The notes beneath the pieces were generated by a model. The model worked only from the letters and a program-made list of their open reading frames with translations, did not search any database and had not been told where the DNA came from. A program made the translations under genes and the position numbers. DNA of 29,916 bases, from positions 44,856 to 74,771 of the forward strand of contig CAJUHG010000005.1 of assembly GCA_910586005.1 (NCBI GenBank), read 5' to 3'. Shown piece by piece: positions 16,140 through 23,576 of the stretch. Source of the DNA: an uncultured Lachnospiraceae bacterium (GTDB lineage: Bacteria > Bacillota > Clostridia > Lachnospirales > Lachnospiraceae). Positions within the stretch are counted from its first letter, which is position 1. Each line of letters opens with the position of its first letter.

Positions 16140-16739
16140 ATGAAATTACATAACAATAAGGTAAAAGAAAATAGAAATCCAGAAGAAAATAAAATAGAAA
16201 CTGAAAAAACAAGTAAATCTAGAATGAATAAGGTGATAAAGGAAGTTTTTAGCAATATAACTGTGATTTTAGTTGCAGTAGTGATAGGTCTTTTTTTAAA
16301 TCGGTATATGATTGCTAATGCTCAGGTACCTACAGGTTCTATGGAAACAACAGTAATGGCTGGAGATAGAATTATTGTAAACCGTTTGTCTTATGTGTTT
16401 GGAGAGCCAAAGAGAGGAGATATTGTAACTTTTATCTATCCTGATGATGGTGAAACTCTGTATTTAAAACGGATTATGGGCTTACCTGGAGAAACCATTG
16501 AAGGAAAAGAAGGAGTGATATATATTGATGGAAATCCATTAGTAGAAGACTTTACACAAGAAGTAAGTTATGATAATTTCGGTCCTTATAAGATACCAGA
16601 AAAATCATATTTTATGATGGGAGATAATCGCAATGATTCTTGGGATTCTAGATATTGGAAACACAAATTTGTAAAGAGAGAAGATATTATTGGAAAAGCA
16701 GAATTTAGTTATTTTCCACATCCTCGTTTATTAAAATAG
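16140..16739 (+). CDS. lepB: Signal peptidase I
   Basis: A 199-residue membrane serine protease that removes signal peptides from exported proteins. A charged N-terminal tail (1-37) precedes one membrane span (about 38-58). The catalytic serine is Ser67 in PTGSMETT and the general-base lysine Lys110 in LKRIMGLPGE; the conserved GDNRNDSWDSRYW closes the catalytic core. Length and single-span layout are normal for Gram-positive SPases (SipS type). GGGAGG lies before the ATG. Co-transcribed with the GntR regulator. Several signal-peptide proteins occur in the window (8405, 17291), but no specific pairing can be claimed. Confidence 0.95.
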   Translation: MKLHNNKVKENRNPEENKIETEKTSKSRMNKVIKEVFSNITVILVAVVIGLFLNRYMIANAQVPTGSMETTVMAGDRIIVNRLSYVFGEPKRGDIVTFIYPDDGETLYLKRIMGLPGETIEGKEGVIYIDGNPLVEDFTQEVSYDNFGPYKIPEKSYFMMGDNRNDSWDSRYWKHKFVKREDIIGKAEFSYFPHPRLLK

Positions 16740-16929
16740 TATTGATAAACTTGAAAGAGAAGGTTATAAATTTGAAAAGAATGTTTATAGTCTAGTTGTT
16801 TATAATAATGATATAGATTTTCAGATAAATATAACCAAATGTATTGCCTTATGTATCTATTTTTTTGTATATAAAAACAATTTCAAGTATAATATTTTTG
16901 TATTATTTCCACATATTGGAAAAAATGTC

Positions 16930-16958
16930 TTTACAAAAAAATAGAAATATAGTAAAAT
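16930..16958 (+). promoter_or_regulatory. Promoter for the BspA-like gene leader
   Basis: TTTACA (16930-16935), a 17-base spacer and TAAAAT (16953-16958) make a near-consensus vegetative promoter, each box one base off. Transcription from it would give a leader of about 325 bases to ATG 17291. Confidence 0.65.
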
Positions 16959-17012
16959 ATAAAAAATAAGAAGAGAAGAGAAGGCTTATAGTCTAAATTT
17001 TTTAAATAAAAT

Positions 17013-17043
17013 AATATAAAATACGCTGAGCGAATTTTATATT
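17013..17043 (+). other. Perfect hairpin in the leader
   Basis: AATATAAAAT (17013-17022) and ATTTTATATT (17034-17043) pair fully, with CGC/GCG inside an A-A mismatch and a TGA loop. It sits about 50 bases after the predicted transcription start. Confidence 0.65.
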
Positions 17044-17087
17044 GTTGTAAATAAAATCCCAGACAAGTTAGACAGAATATAGTATAT

Positions 17088-17118
17088 AAATCCTGTCTTA
17101 TTTGTTTAGGATTTTTTT
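17088..17118 (+). terminator. Candidate attenuator in the leader
   Basis: AAATCCT (17088-17094) pairs with AGGATTT (17108-17114), followed directly by TTTT. The competing stem AGACAG (17070-17075)/CTGTCT (17093-17098) overlaps its 5' arm, as expected for an anti-terminator. Confidence 0.5.
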
Positions 17119-17161
17119 GTATATAAACAATAGAAAGCGTAACATTTATGGTTTTGTTAGC

Positions 17162-17193
17162 AAAACTGACCCACAACTTGCAACCAGTTTTTT
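17162..17193 (+). terminator. Second terminator-like hairpin in the leader
   Basis: AAAACTG (17162-17168) and CAGTTTT (17185-17191) form a 7-bp stem with a 16-base loop, running into TTTTTTA. Its presence between promoter and gene suggests read-through control. Confidence 0.45.
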
Positions 17194-17290
17194 ATAGACA
17201 TATCAAGTGAAAGGAGGAGATTAAAAAAGAATTAGAAAGATTTGTAGTTATGTTATGTCTTAAGCCTCAACAGGAGAAGGAGGGAAATTT

Positions 17291-19588
17291 ATGAAATTTA
17301 AGAAATTAATATGTATCGGAATGACAATGATGCTTGTAGGCTCTAGTTTACCTCAGAGAATCGTTCAAGCACAAGAAATGAATCAACAGAATTTACAAAA
17401 CTTAGAATTGCAACTAGAAGATGTGGGGAAAGCAGAACAAAATCAAACAGAACAATGGTATGGGAATTTTAAGTACAAAGAACAAAAAGATGGTACTTTG
17501 GAAATCACTGATTATAAACAAGAAAATAATGACAAAGAGGTTGTAATTCCTGCTGAAATAAAGGGGAAAAAGGTGACTTCCATAGGAAGCTCTGCTTTTC
17601 GAGGATGTAATAATTTAAGTAGTATCAGTGTTCCAAAGGGAGTAACTTCTATAGGAGGTTCTGCTTTTCGAGGATGTAGTAAATTAAGCAGTATCCATCT
17701 TCCCAATGGAATAACCAAAATAGGGCAGTATGCATTTGCATCATGTAAAACTTTAAAGAGTATCAATCTTCCTGAGGGATTGATTTCTATAGAGGAGGAA
17801 ACATTTTCAGGATGTAGCAACTTAAGTAGTATTAGCCTTCCAGAAGGATTGACTTCCATAAGAGGATATGCATTTTATAATTGTAGTAAATTAAGTAGTA
17901 TCCATCTTCCAAAGGGAATCACTTTACTAGAAAGTGAAGTATTTTGTGGATGCAGTGCTTTAAAAGAAATTATAGTAGATGAAAGTAATATAACATATGC
18001 TTCTAAAGATGGAATCTTATATGCTAAGGATATGAAGACATTAATTTGCTGTCCAGAAGGAAAAACAGGAGAAGTAGTGGTTCCTGAAGACGTGACAAAA
18101 TTAGAAGAGTATGCATTTTCAGGATGTAGCAATTTAAGTACTATTATACTTTCTAAGAAAGTAACATCCATAGGGAGTGCTGCATTTTCAGGATGTAGCA
18201 GCTTAAGTAGTATCCATCTTCCTGAGGGATTAACTGATTTAGGAGATAGAGTATTTTCGGGATGTAGCAGTTTAAGTGGTATCACCGTTCCTGAAGGAGT
18301 AACAGAGATAAAACCATATGCCTTTTCTGATTGTATTAATTTAAGCAGTATCCATCTTCCCAAGAAAGGGAGTATAATAGGACAATCAGCATTTTCAGGA
18401 TGTATTAATTTAAGCAGTATTACCATTCCTGAAGGAGTGACCTCTATAGAGGAATCAGCATTTTTTAGATGTATGAATTTGAACCGTGTAAACATTCCAA
18501 AAGAAGTGACCTTAATAGGAGAGGAATCGTTTTTGGCATGTAGCAGTCTAAAAAGTATCACCATTCCTGAGAAAGTAACTTTCATAGGATATGATGCATT
18601 TGAAGGATGCAGCAGTCTAAAAGAAATCATAGTAGATGAAAACAATATGGCATATATTTCTAAGAATGGAATCTTATATAATAAAGATATGACAGAATTA
18701 TTTTGCTGCCCTGGAGGAAAAACAGGAGAAGTAGTTATCCCTGAGGGAGTGACTACCATAGGGATTTGTGCATTTTCAGAATGTAGCAACTTAAGTAGTA
18801 TCAGTATTCCAAAAGAGGTGACCACCATAGGATTATATGCATTTGATAATTGCAGTAGTAATTTAGTCCTAATGGTAACTCCAGATAGTTATACAGAAAC
18901 ATATGCGAAAGAGAATCATATCAATTATTGTTATATTGGAGAATGTCCACATACTTATCAATCCAAGCTCACAAAAGCTACTACAAAGAAAAATGGTAAC
19001 ATCACAAAAGTATGTAGTGAATGTGGAGTAAAAAAAGGAAAAGCAACCGTAATCTATGCAGCAAAAAATGTGAAGTTATCTAAGACTTCTTTTACTTATA
19101 ATAATAAGGTACAAAAACCTTCTGTTACAGTAAAAGACAGTAAGGGCAAAGTTCTGAAAAAAGGCAAAGATTATACAATAACCTATCCTAAAAACATGAA
19201 GAATGTTGGAAAGTATACGGTTACTATTCAGTTAAAAGGAAACTACAAAGGGACTATAAAGAGGAGCTTTACCATAACACCAAAAGCAGTTAATATTGAA
19301 AAAATCACAGCAAAATCGAAAGGTTTTACTATAAAATGGAAGAAACAGACCCAGCAAGTAACAGGATATCAAATTTCTTATTCTACTAGTAAAAAATTTG
19401 CGAAAAAAGATACAAAGACAACAATGATATCCAATGCAAAAACTACTACAAAGCCTATATCCAAGTTAAAGGCAAAGAAAAAGTACTATGTAAGAATGCG
19501 TACTTACAAAACCATAAAGGTGGATGGAGAATCTACAAAATTATATTCTAATTGGTCAAAGGTAAAGACAATTACTACAAAGAAGTAG
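17291..19588 (+). CDS. BspA-like leucine-rich repeat surface/secreted protein
   Basis: A 765-residue exported protein. The signal peptide covers about residues 1-29 (ending IVQAQ). From about 75 to 535 there are some 18 LRR_5 repeats of 23 residues with the core AFSGCSNLSSIxLPEGVTSI, interrupted twice by the KEIIVDExN...YxKDGILY module near 225 and 450. Cys-rich SECGVKKGKATV links to an Ig-like unit (about 590-675, with KDYTITYPKNMKNVGKYTVTI) and a final fibronectin-III-like unit rich in lysine. There is no LPXTG or membrane anchor, so it is probably secreted or held by charge. Related proteins bind host matrix or other bacteria. GGAGG lies 7 bases before the ATG. Confidence 0.93.
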   Translation: MKFKKLICIGMTMMLVGSSLPQRIVQAQEMNQQNLQNLELQLEDVGKAEQNQTEQWYGNFKYKEQKDGTLEITDYKQENNDKEVVIPAEIKGKKVTSIGSSAFRGCNNLSSISVPKGVTSIGGSAFRGCSKLSSIHLPNGITKIGQYAFASCKTLKSINLPEGLISIEEETFSGCSNLSSISLPEGLTSIRGYAFYNCSKLSSIHLPKGITLLESEVFCGCSALKEIIVDESNITYASKDGILYAKDMKTLICCPEGKTGEVVVPEDVTKLEEYAFSGCSNLSTIILSKKVTSIGSAAFSGCSSLSSIHLPEGLTDLGDRVFSGCSSLSGITVPEGVTEIKPYAFSDCINLSSIHLPKKGSIIGQSAFSGCINLSSITIPEGVTSIEESAFFRCMNLNRVNIPKEVTLIGEESFLACSSLKSITIPEKVTFIGYDAFEGCSSLKEIIVDENNMAYISKNGILYNKDMTELFCCPGGKTGEVVIPEGVTTIGICAFSECSNLSSISIPKEVTTIGLYAFDNCSSNLVLMVTPDSYTETYAKENHINYCYIGECPHTYQSKLTKATTKKNGNITKVCSECGVKKGKATVIYAAKNVKLSKTSFTYNNKVQKPSVTVKDSKGKVLKKGKDYTITYPKNMKNVGKYTVTIQLKGNYKGTIKRSFTITPKAVNIEKITAKSKGFTIKWKKQTQQVTGYQISYSTSKKFAKKDTKTTMISNAKTTTKPISKLKAKKKYYVRMRTYKTIKVDGESTKLYSNWSKVKTITTKK

Positions 19589-19709
19589 GAGGAATAATAA
19601 TCCAATTGGGTAAAAATGAAAATAGTTACTAAAAAATGTCAGCAATATTATTAGTATTCTGTCTATAAAGTGTAAATAGATTTGTTGAGATAGAATAAAT
19701 TTTATAAAA

Positions 19710-19753
19710 AGAAAAAGTGTATGATGATAATTTATCAAAAATACACTTTTTCT
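19710..19753. terminator. Bidirectional terminator between BspA-like and kinase genes
   Basis: AGAAAAAGTGTAT (19710-19722) and ATACACTTTTTCT (19741-19753) form a perfect 13-bp stem with an 18-base loop. The flanks are A-rich on the left and T-rich on the right, so it can end both converging transcripts. Confidence 0.9.
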
Positions 19754-19760
19754 CTTGTAT

Positions 19761-19784
19761 ATGTAAGGTGAAGTGAGGATAATT
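19761..19784 (+). repeat. Decayed copy D of the dispersed repeat
   Basis: AAGGTGAAGTGAGGATAAT matches the AAGGCAAAGCGAGGAGCAT core of copies A and B with scattered changes, and copy C more closely. Like copy C it starts directly after a terminator T-tract and has the same orientation. Confidence 0.55.
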
Positions 19785-19789
19785 AAAAT

Positions 19790-22030
19790 TTAAGAACTAA
19801 TATCTCCTAATGTCTTACGTGTTTTTAAAGTTTTGGCAATGGTTTCTAATAATAGTGGAATGTCAATTGGTTTTGTTAGATGTGCGTCCATACCACTTTC
19901 TTTAGACATACGTTTATCACTTTCAAAGGCATCAGCAGATAATGCAATAATTGGAATATTAGCTAAATTGGAATTTTCAAGTTCTCTAATAGATTTTGCC
20001 GCTTCCCATCCATTCATAACAGGCATTTGAATATCCATTAAAATTAAATCATAAGCGCCAGTGTCAGATTGTTTTATTTTTTCAACAGCAATGCTGCCAT
20101 CTGTAGCTGGTTCTATCACAAATCCCAATCCCTGTAGAATTTCTGTTTCAATTTCTAGATTGGTAGGATTATCTTCTACTAGTAAAATTTTCTTATTTAA
20201 AAGGTTTGCAATAGAATCCTCTGAAGAACATAGAGTAGGATGTTCTTGTAGGCGGAAGCGGAGTGTAATAGTAAATTTACTTCCTTTTCCAACAGTACTA
20301 TCTACTTCAATATGCCCACCCATCATTTCTGTAATATTTTTTGCAATTGTAAGACCAAGGCCAGAACCATGAATCCCACTAAAGGTAGTATTTTTTTCAC
20401 GCTCAAAAGGCTCAAAAATATGTTCTAAAAAATCTTTTCCAATTCCAATACCAGTATCTTCAACCACAAATTGATAAGTAACATAGTCATTTGGTAATTT
20501 TTCTAATTCTATAACAGTCATAATAACTTTGCCACCACTTTTGGTATAAGTTATGGCATTGTTGGCTAAATATAGAAGAAGTTGTCTTAATTTATCTTGA
20601 TCACTATAGATATCACAATGTTCCAGTTCAGATTGTAAGAAGAAAGTGATATCCTTTTCTTCAGCTTGTGGCAACAAAGCATGATATACATTTTGTATAA
20701 TAGTTAATAAGTTGCATTCTGCCTCTGTAATACGAATGTCATTAGATTCTGACCATGAAATTTCTAATACTTTTTCAATTAATTCCAAGAGTTGATGGCT
20801 AGAGTTTTCAATTTTATTAAGATAATTCTCAACTATTTCTGGATGATTGATATTCTTCTTTGCAAGAGCTGTAAAACCAAAGATTGCATTTAAAGGTGTT
20901 CGCAAATCATGGGACATATTAGAAAGAAAGGTATTTTTCGCGGTAATTGCCAAATTTGCATTATTTAATGCATCTTCAAAAATTTGTTTTTGTTCCATTT
21001 CACGCCGGACTTCTTCATCTACTCTACGATACCCCATAACAATCTGGGAAATACGATTTTTGTTCCCTACATTTACAATACGAAGTTGTAAGTATTGTAT
21101 TTCTCCATGATTTACAATTCTGTAATTGATATAATAAGTTTTGTTATTTGATAGTTTTTCACGAATATATTCTGGAGCAGTAGCTCTAGAAACTATTTCA
21201 CGATCTTCTGGATGTACCCAGACATTGACATAATCAAATACATACCAAAGAAATCCGCGTACTTGAAATTTTTTCTTAAATTGGTGTTCTGTTCGACTAC
21301 TTAATCGGTAAGGGAAAACCTTATCGGTATCCAAATCAGCATAAAGAATACATTCATAATTTACACTAAGTCCTTCTATGACTTCAAGACGTCGTAGATG
21401 TTCTTGATTAATAATTTTCCGCTCTTTGTCATATTCTTCCATTAGACTTTGTATTTTCAATTCCTTTTGCTTTTTTTCTTCCATTAAAATAGCTTTTTCT
21501 GTGAGTTGATGAAATTTCTTTTCAGTTACATCAGCCATAAATACATAGAAAATATCCCCTACAGATTTACTATGTATAAAGTGCCCATAATCTTCAATCC
21601 AGCCAATCGTTCCATCTTTTCTCATAATTCTATATTCTACATAATCTAAATCGTATTGGCTGTTTGTAATTTGTTCTTTGATACTTTTTTCTACAATATC
21701 TATATCTTCGGAGTATACCATTCCCTTAAAAGAATTTCCAGTTAATTCTTGAAATTCTTCCCAAGTATCACATCGAAAGATTCGAAGTAGTGCTTTATTT
21801 GCATAGATAATTTTTTCTTCCTCTTTTGCATGATAGATTAAAAAGCCACCAGGCATTTCATCCATAAAATTTATTATATCATAGGCCGTTTGGAGATTTT
21901 GTGCATCAAAGGAAACAGGTAAATTTGCTTGTTCTGTTTTTTGAAGTAAACAATCTATATTGTATTTTTCGGGGACGCTTAACAAACTTAATATATGTTC
22001 AATTAAATTAGCATTTCTTAGTTCGTTCAT
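19790..22030 (-). CDS. Hybrid sensor histidine kinase with receiver
   Basis: A 746-residue soluble hybrid kinase with no membrane span. Order: helical N-terminus; PAS domain (about 50-175; GGFLIYHAKEEEKIIYANKA, with the EYRIMRKDGTIGWIED core); coiled-coil linker (about 175-215); second PAS-like domain (about 215-345); HisKA with the phospho-accepting His in NMSHDLRTPLNAI (near 373); HATPase with N box, DTGIGI and GSGLGL; receiver (about 620-740) with VEDNPTN, acceptor Asp in LILMDIQMP and Lys in LTKP. GAGG lies 8 bases before ATG. No cognate output protein is seen. The zinc-ribbon gene lies 38 bases upstream in the same direction, so both may share a transcript. Confidence 0.95.
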   Translation of the reverse strand: MNELRNANLIEHILSLLSVPEKYNIDCLLQKTEQANLPVSFDAQNLQTAYDIINFMDEMPGGFLIYHAKEEEKIIYANKALLRIFRCDTWEEFQELTGNSFKGMVYSEDIDIVEKSIKEQITNSQYDLDYVEYRIMRKDGTIGWIEDYGHFIHSKSVGDIFYVFMADVTEKKFHQLTEKAILMEEKKQKELKIQSLMEEYDKERKIINQEHLRRLEVIEGLSVNYECILYADLDTDKVFPYRLSSRTEHQFKKKFQVRGFLWYVFDYVNVWVHPEDREIVSRATAPEYIREKLSNNKTYYINYRIVNHGEIQYLQLRIVNVGNKNRISQIVMGYRRVDEEVRREMEQKQIFEDALNNANLAITAKNTFLSNMSHDLRTPLNAIFGFTALAKKNINHPEIVENYLNKIENSSHQLLELIEKVLEISWSESNDIRITEAECNLLTIIQNVYHALLPQAEEKDITFFLQSELEHCDIYSDQDKLRQLLLYLANNAITYTKSGGKVIMTVIELEKLPNDYVTYQFVVEDTGIGIGKDFLEHIFEPFEREKNTTFSGIHGSGLGLTIAKNITEMMGGHIEVDSTVGKGSKFTITLRFRLQEHPTLCSSEDSIANLLNKKILLVEDNPTNLEIETEILQGLGFVIEPATDGSIAVEKIKQSDTGAYDLILMDIQMPVMNGWEAAKSIRELENSNLANIPIIALSADAFESDKRMSKESGMDAHLTKPIDIPLLLETIAKTLKTRKTLGDISS

Positions 22031-22068
22031 AATACATTCCTCTTAATTTAGTATTTTTAAATCTATTC

Positions 22069-22995
22069 CTACATTTCACATTGTTTCATCCAATCAATTA
22101 ATATACCTTTGCTCCCACATTCTGGACAAGTGTAAGTTCCATAATAATATGGAATTTTCCACTCTTCTTCTATACCAAGTATATGTAGTAAATTGCTAAA
22201 CCAAAGATAGGTATCTTCATAACTTTTTTGATCCCACTTACCAATCACAGATTCAGCAGGTTCTATTTCTTCTAGTATCTGCTCTGTATTATGGAAGTCA
22301 TCAATTTGTATATTTTCATTGTAATAGTTACAATTTGGGCAGGTAATATAACATTGATCCCAACTTCCAAATAACAGATAGAAAGCCATTTCTGGATCTC
22401 CAAGAATTGACAAAATACTAGTACAAAAATATTGAAGATCAAAGGGATCTTCTTCTTTTAAGCGTTCTAGATTTTGTTGTAAAAATTCTTTGGTCATTTC
22501 CTTTAAATATTCTATACTTAAATCATAACTCTCTAGAATATCTTCAGATATAGTAGGTGTCCTATCATATTCGTTATATGGAATGTTAGTGGATAATATT
22601 ACTCCTGCTTCTGAAATAACTTGCATTTGCCATTTAAAATCTTGTTCTTTTCTCTTTTTTTCTAATAGTAGTACTAGGTAAGGAATGGCAAGATAAGTGG
22701 CATCATAAAAAGATAACTGATGTGTTAGATTTTCACATAAGTTATCAAATAATATTTGTTCATTTTCTTTTTCTTCTGTATCTAGCCGGCGGATTTTTAC
22801 CATTTCGGGAAGCAACTCTTTTGGGCAAAATAGGAAAGCTACATCTTCTCTAATATCACCATAGGCACCTCTAAATATTGTCCACAAATCTGATGAAAAA
22901 TCTACAGGATGTAATTTTTCTCTAAGTTCTGACAGTTCTGCGAGAGATTTTTCTATTTCCTGTTTCCACATAGTTGCTAATTCTGCTTCAGTCAT
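22069..22995 (-). CDS. Uncharacterised protein with zinc-ribbon cysteines
   Basis: A 308-residue protein that I cannot assign. It is acidic and largely helical, with no signal peptide. Two cysteine pairs, TCPNCNYYN (near 240) and TCPECGSKG (near 294), are placed as in a split zinc ribbon. LSFYDATYLAIPYLVLLL suggests a HEAT-like or packed helical region. The frame continues upstream to 23091, but those residues come from a dispersed repeat; I start at ATG 22995 because GGAGG lies five bases before it. Just upstream of the histidine kinase on the same strand. Similar cysteine-bearing helical proteins occur as orphan or immunity-type genes in gut Clostridia, but function here is not known. Confidence 0.6.
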   Translation of the reverse strand: MTEAELATMWKQEIEKSLAELSELREKLHPVDFSSDLWTIFRGAYGDIREDVAFLFCPKELLPEMVKIRRLDTEEKENEQILFDNLCENLTHQLSFYDATYLAIPYLVLLLEKKRKEQDFKWQMQVISEAGVILSTNIPYNEYDRTPTISEDILESYDLSIEYLKEMTKEFLQQNLERLKEEDPFDLQYFCTSILSILGDPEMAFYLLFGSWDQCYITCPNCNYYNENIQIDDFHNTEQILEEIEPAESVIGKWDQKSYEDTYLWFSNLLHILGIEEEWKIPYYYGTYTCPECGSKGILIDWMKQCEM

Positions 22996-23043
22996 ATGTT
23001 CCTCCATTCTGAAGAATTTTTGTTCCTCTAAGATTTTTAATTT

Positions 23044-23080
23044 ACGCGCAGACAAAATGAGAATCATTATCGCGCTTGCG
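23044..23080 (+). repeat. Decayed copy E of the dispersed repeat
   Basis: The segment starts ACGCGCAGACAAAATGAG and continues through ATCATTATCGCG to CTTGCG. It aligns along its whole length with ACGCGAAGGCAAAGCGAG...CGTCGCGTTTACGCG of copy A. It overlaps the upstream, probably untranslated part of the frame of the zinc-ribbon protein. Confidence 0.65.
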
Positions 23081-23107
23081 AAAGTTTGCAAAGTGTGCTT
23101 TCTATTG
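23081..23107 (+). repeat. Second repeat module, copy 1
   Basis: A 27-base sequence (AAAGTTTGCAAAGTGTG, then CTTTCTATTG) that matches 26341-26367 at all but four positions (T/C, T/C and C/T changes). It directly follows copy E of the first family. Confidence 0.7.
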
Positions 23108-23126
23108 GTTAATCCCCCATTTTATA

Positions 23127-23221
23127 ATTGTACTATTCTATCATAAATGAGAAATTTTGGTATAACTACTATAAATCAAATATTTCATTTACGATTGTAC
23201 TATCTTATAATAAATGAGAAA
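23127..23221. repeat. 28-bp direct repeat, 67 bp apart
   Basis: Both copies (23127-23154, 23194-23221) start ATTGTACTAT and end ATAAATGAGAAA, with three mismatches between. Repeats at such a place, upstream of the minus-strand gene at 22995, may be paired operator sites. Confidence 0.75.
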
Positions 23222-23247
23222 AACTCCAAACAATGATTATAATGAAT

Positions 23248-23276
23248 GTTATATAAAATGGAATATTTTATATAAC
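23248..23276. promoter_or_regulatory. Perfect AT-rich inverted repeat
   Basis: GTTATATAAAA (23248-23258) and TTTTATATAAC (23266-23276) pair fully with a 7-base centre. It lies between the divergent genes and could be an operator or a weak hairpin. Confidence 0.5.
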
Positions 23277-23448
23277 AACTATTTTACTACTCATAATAGA
23301 AGATGTCCACATCTGTTTGTTTGAGTATTGGACTTTTGAAGTAAAATTTTTACTTTTTTATCAATAAGAAGATAAATGATAAGTTTGTATTAATTTAGTC
23401 AAAAGAGTAAAATCATTCTTAAATTTTTATAAATGTTATACAACTATA

Positions 23449-23477
23449 TTGACAGTAGACAACATAACAGCTATAAT
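23449..23477 (+). promoter_or_regulatory. Consensus promoter of ilvD
   Basis: TTGACA (23449-23454), exactly 17 bases, then TATAAT (23472-23477): both hexamers are perfect. This would be one of the strongest housekeeping promoters in the window, so expression is probably limited by an unseen repressor. Confidence 0.9.
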
Positions 23478-23576
23478 ATAAAAAAATAAATTTTAAAGAT
23501 ATATTTTTTTAATGGTTGTTATGCATTACTAAATAATAGAATACATAATGATTTTTATTAGGAAAGAGGTAAAGAG

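Larger units (their letters stand above)
16740..17290. other. Long structured spacer before the BspA-like gene
   Basis: No convincing gene lies here. From 16930 a promoter starts a leader of about 325 bases that contains a 13-pair hairpin (17013-17043), two terminator-like hairpins (17088-17118, 17162-17193), an orphan GGAGGAG at about 17214 and a 14-codon frame overlapping the next start. A frame without a start codon (about 16739-16941) is open but AT-rich and probably not coding. Confidence 0.65.
23092..23576. other. Divergent intergenic region with repeats and the ilvD promoter
   Basis: No gene is seen. It holds a 28-base direct repeat (23127-23154 and 23194-23221, 25 of 28 identical), a perfect 11-bp inverted repeat (23248-23276), a consensus promoter (23449-23477) and an untranslated leader of about 95 bases to ilvD. 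I see no T-box and no clear CodY box (AATTTTCWGAAAATT). Confidence 0.75.

Noticed and set aside
16739..16941. Open frame after signal peptidase I (starts SIDKLEREGYKFEKN)
   Set aside because: No start codon in frame and the second half is AT-driven hydrophobic sequence; at most a remnant.
17130..17215. c-di-GMP riboswitch in the BspA-like leader
   Set aside because: The conserved core of either c-di-GMP class could not be found; only simple hairpins are seen.
23338..23360. Small hairpin AAGTAAA/TTTACTT followed by T
   Set aside because: AT-only, very short loop, and no gene ends nearby; expected by chance in this composition.
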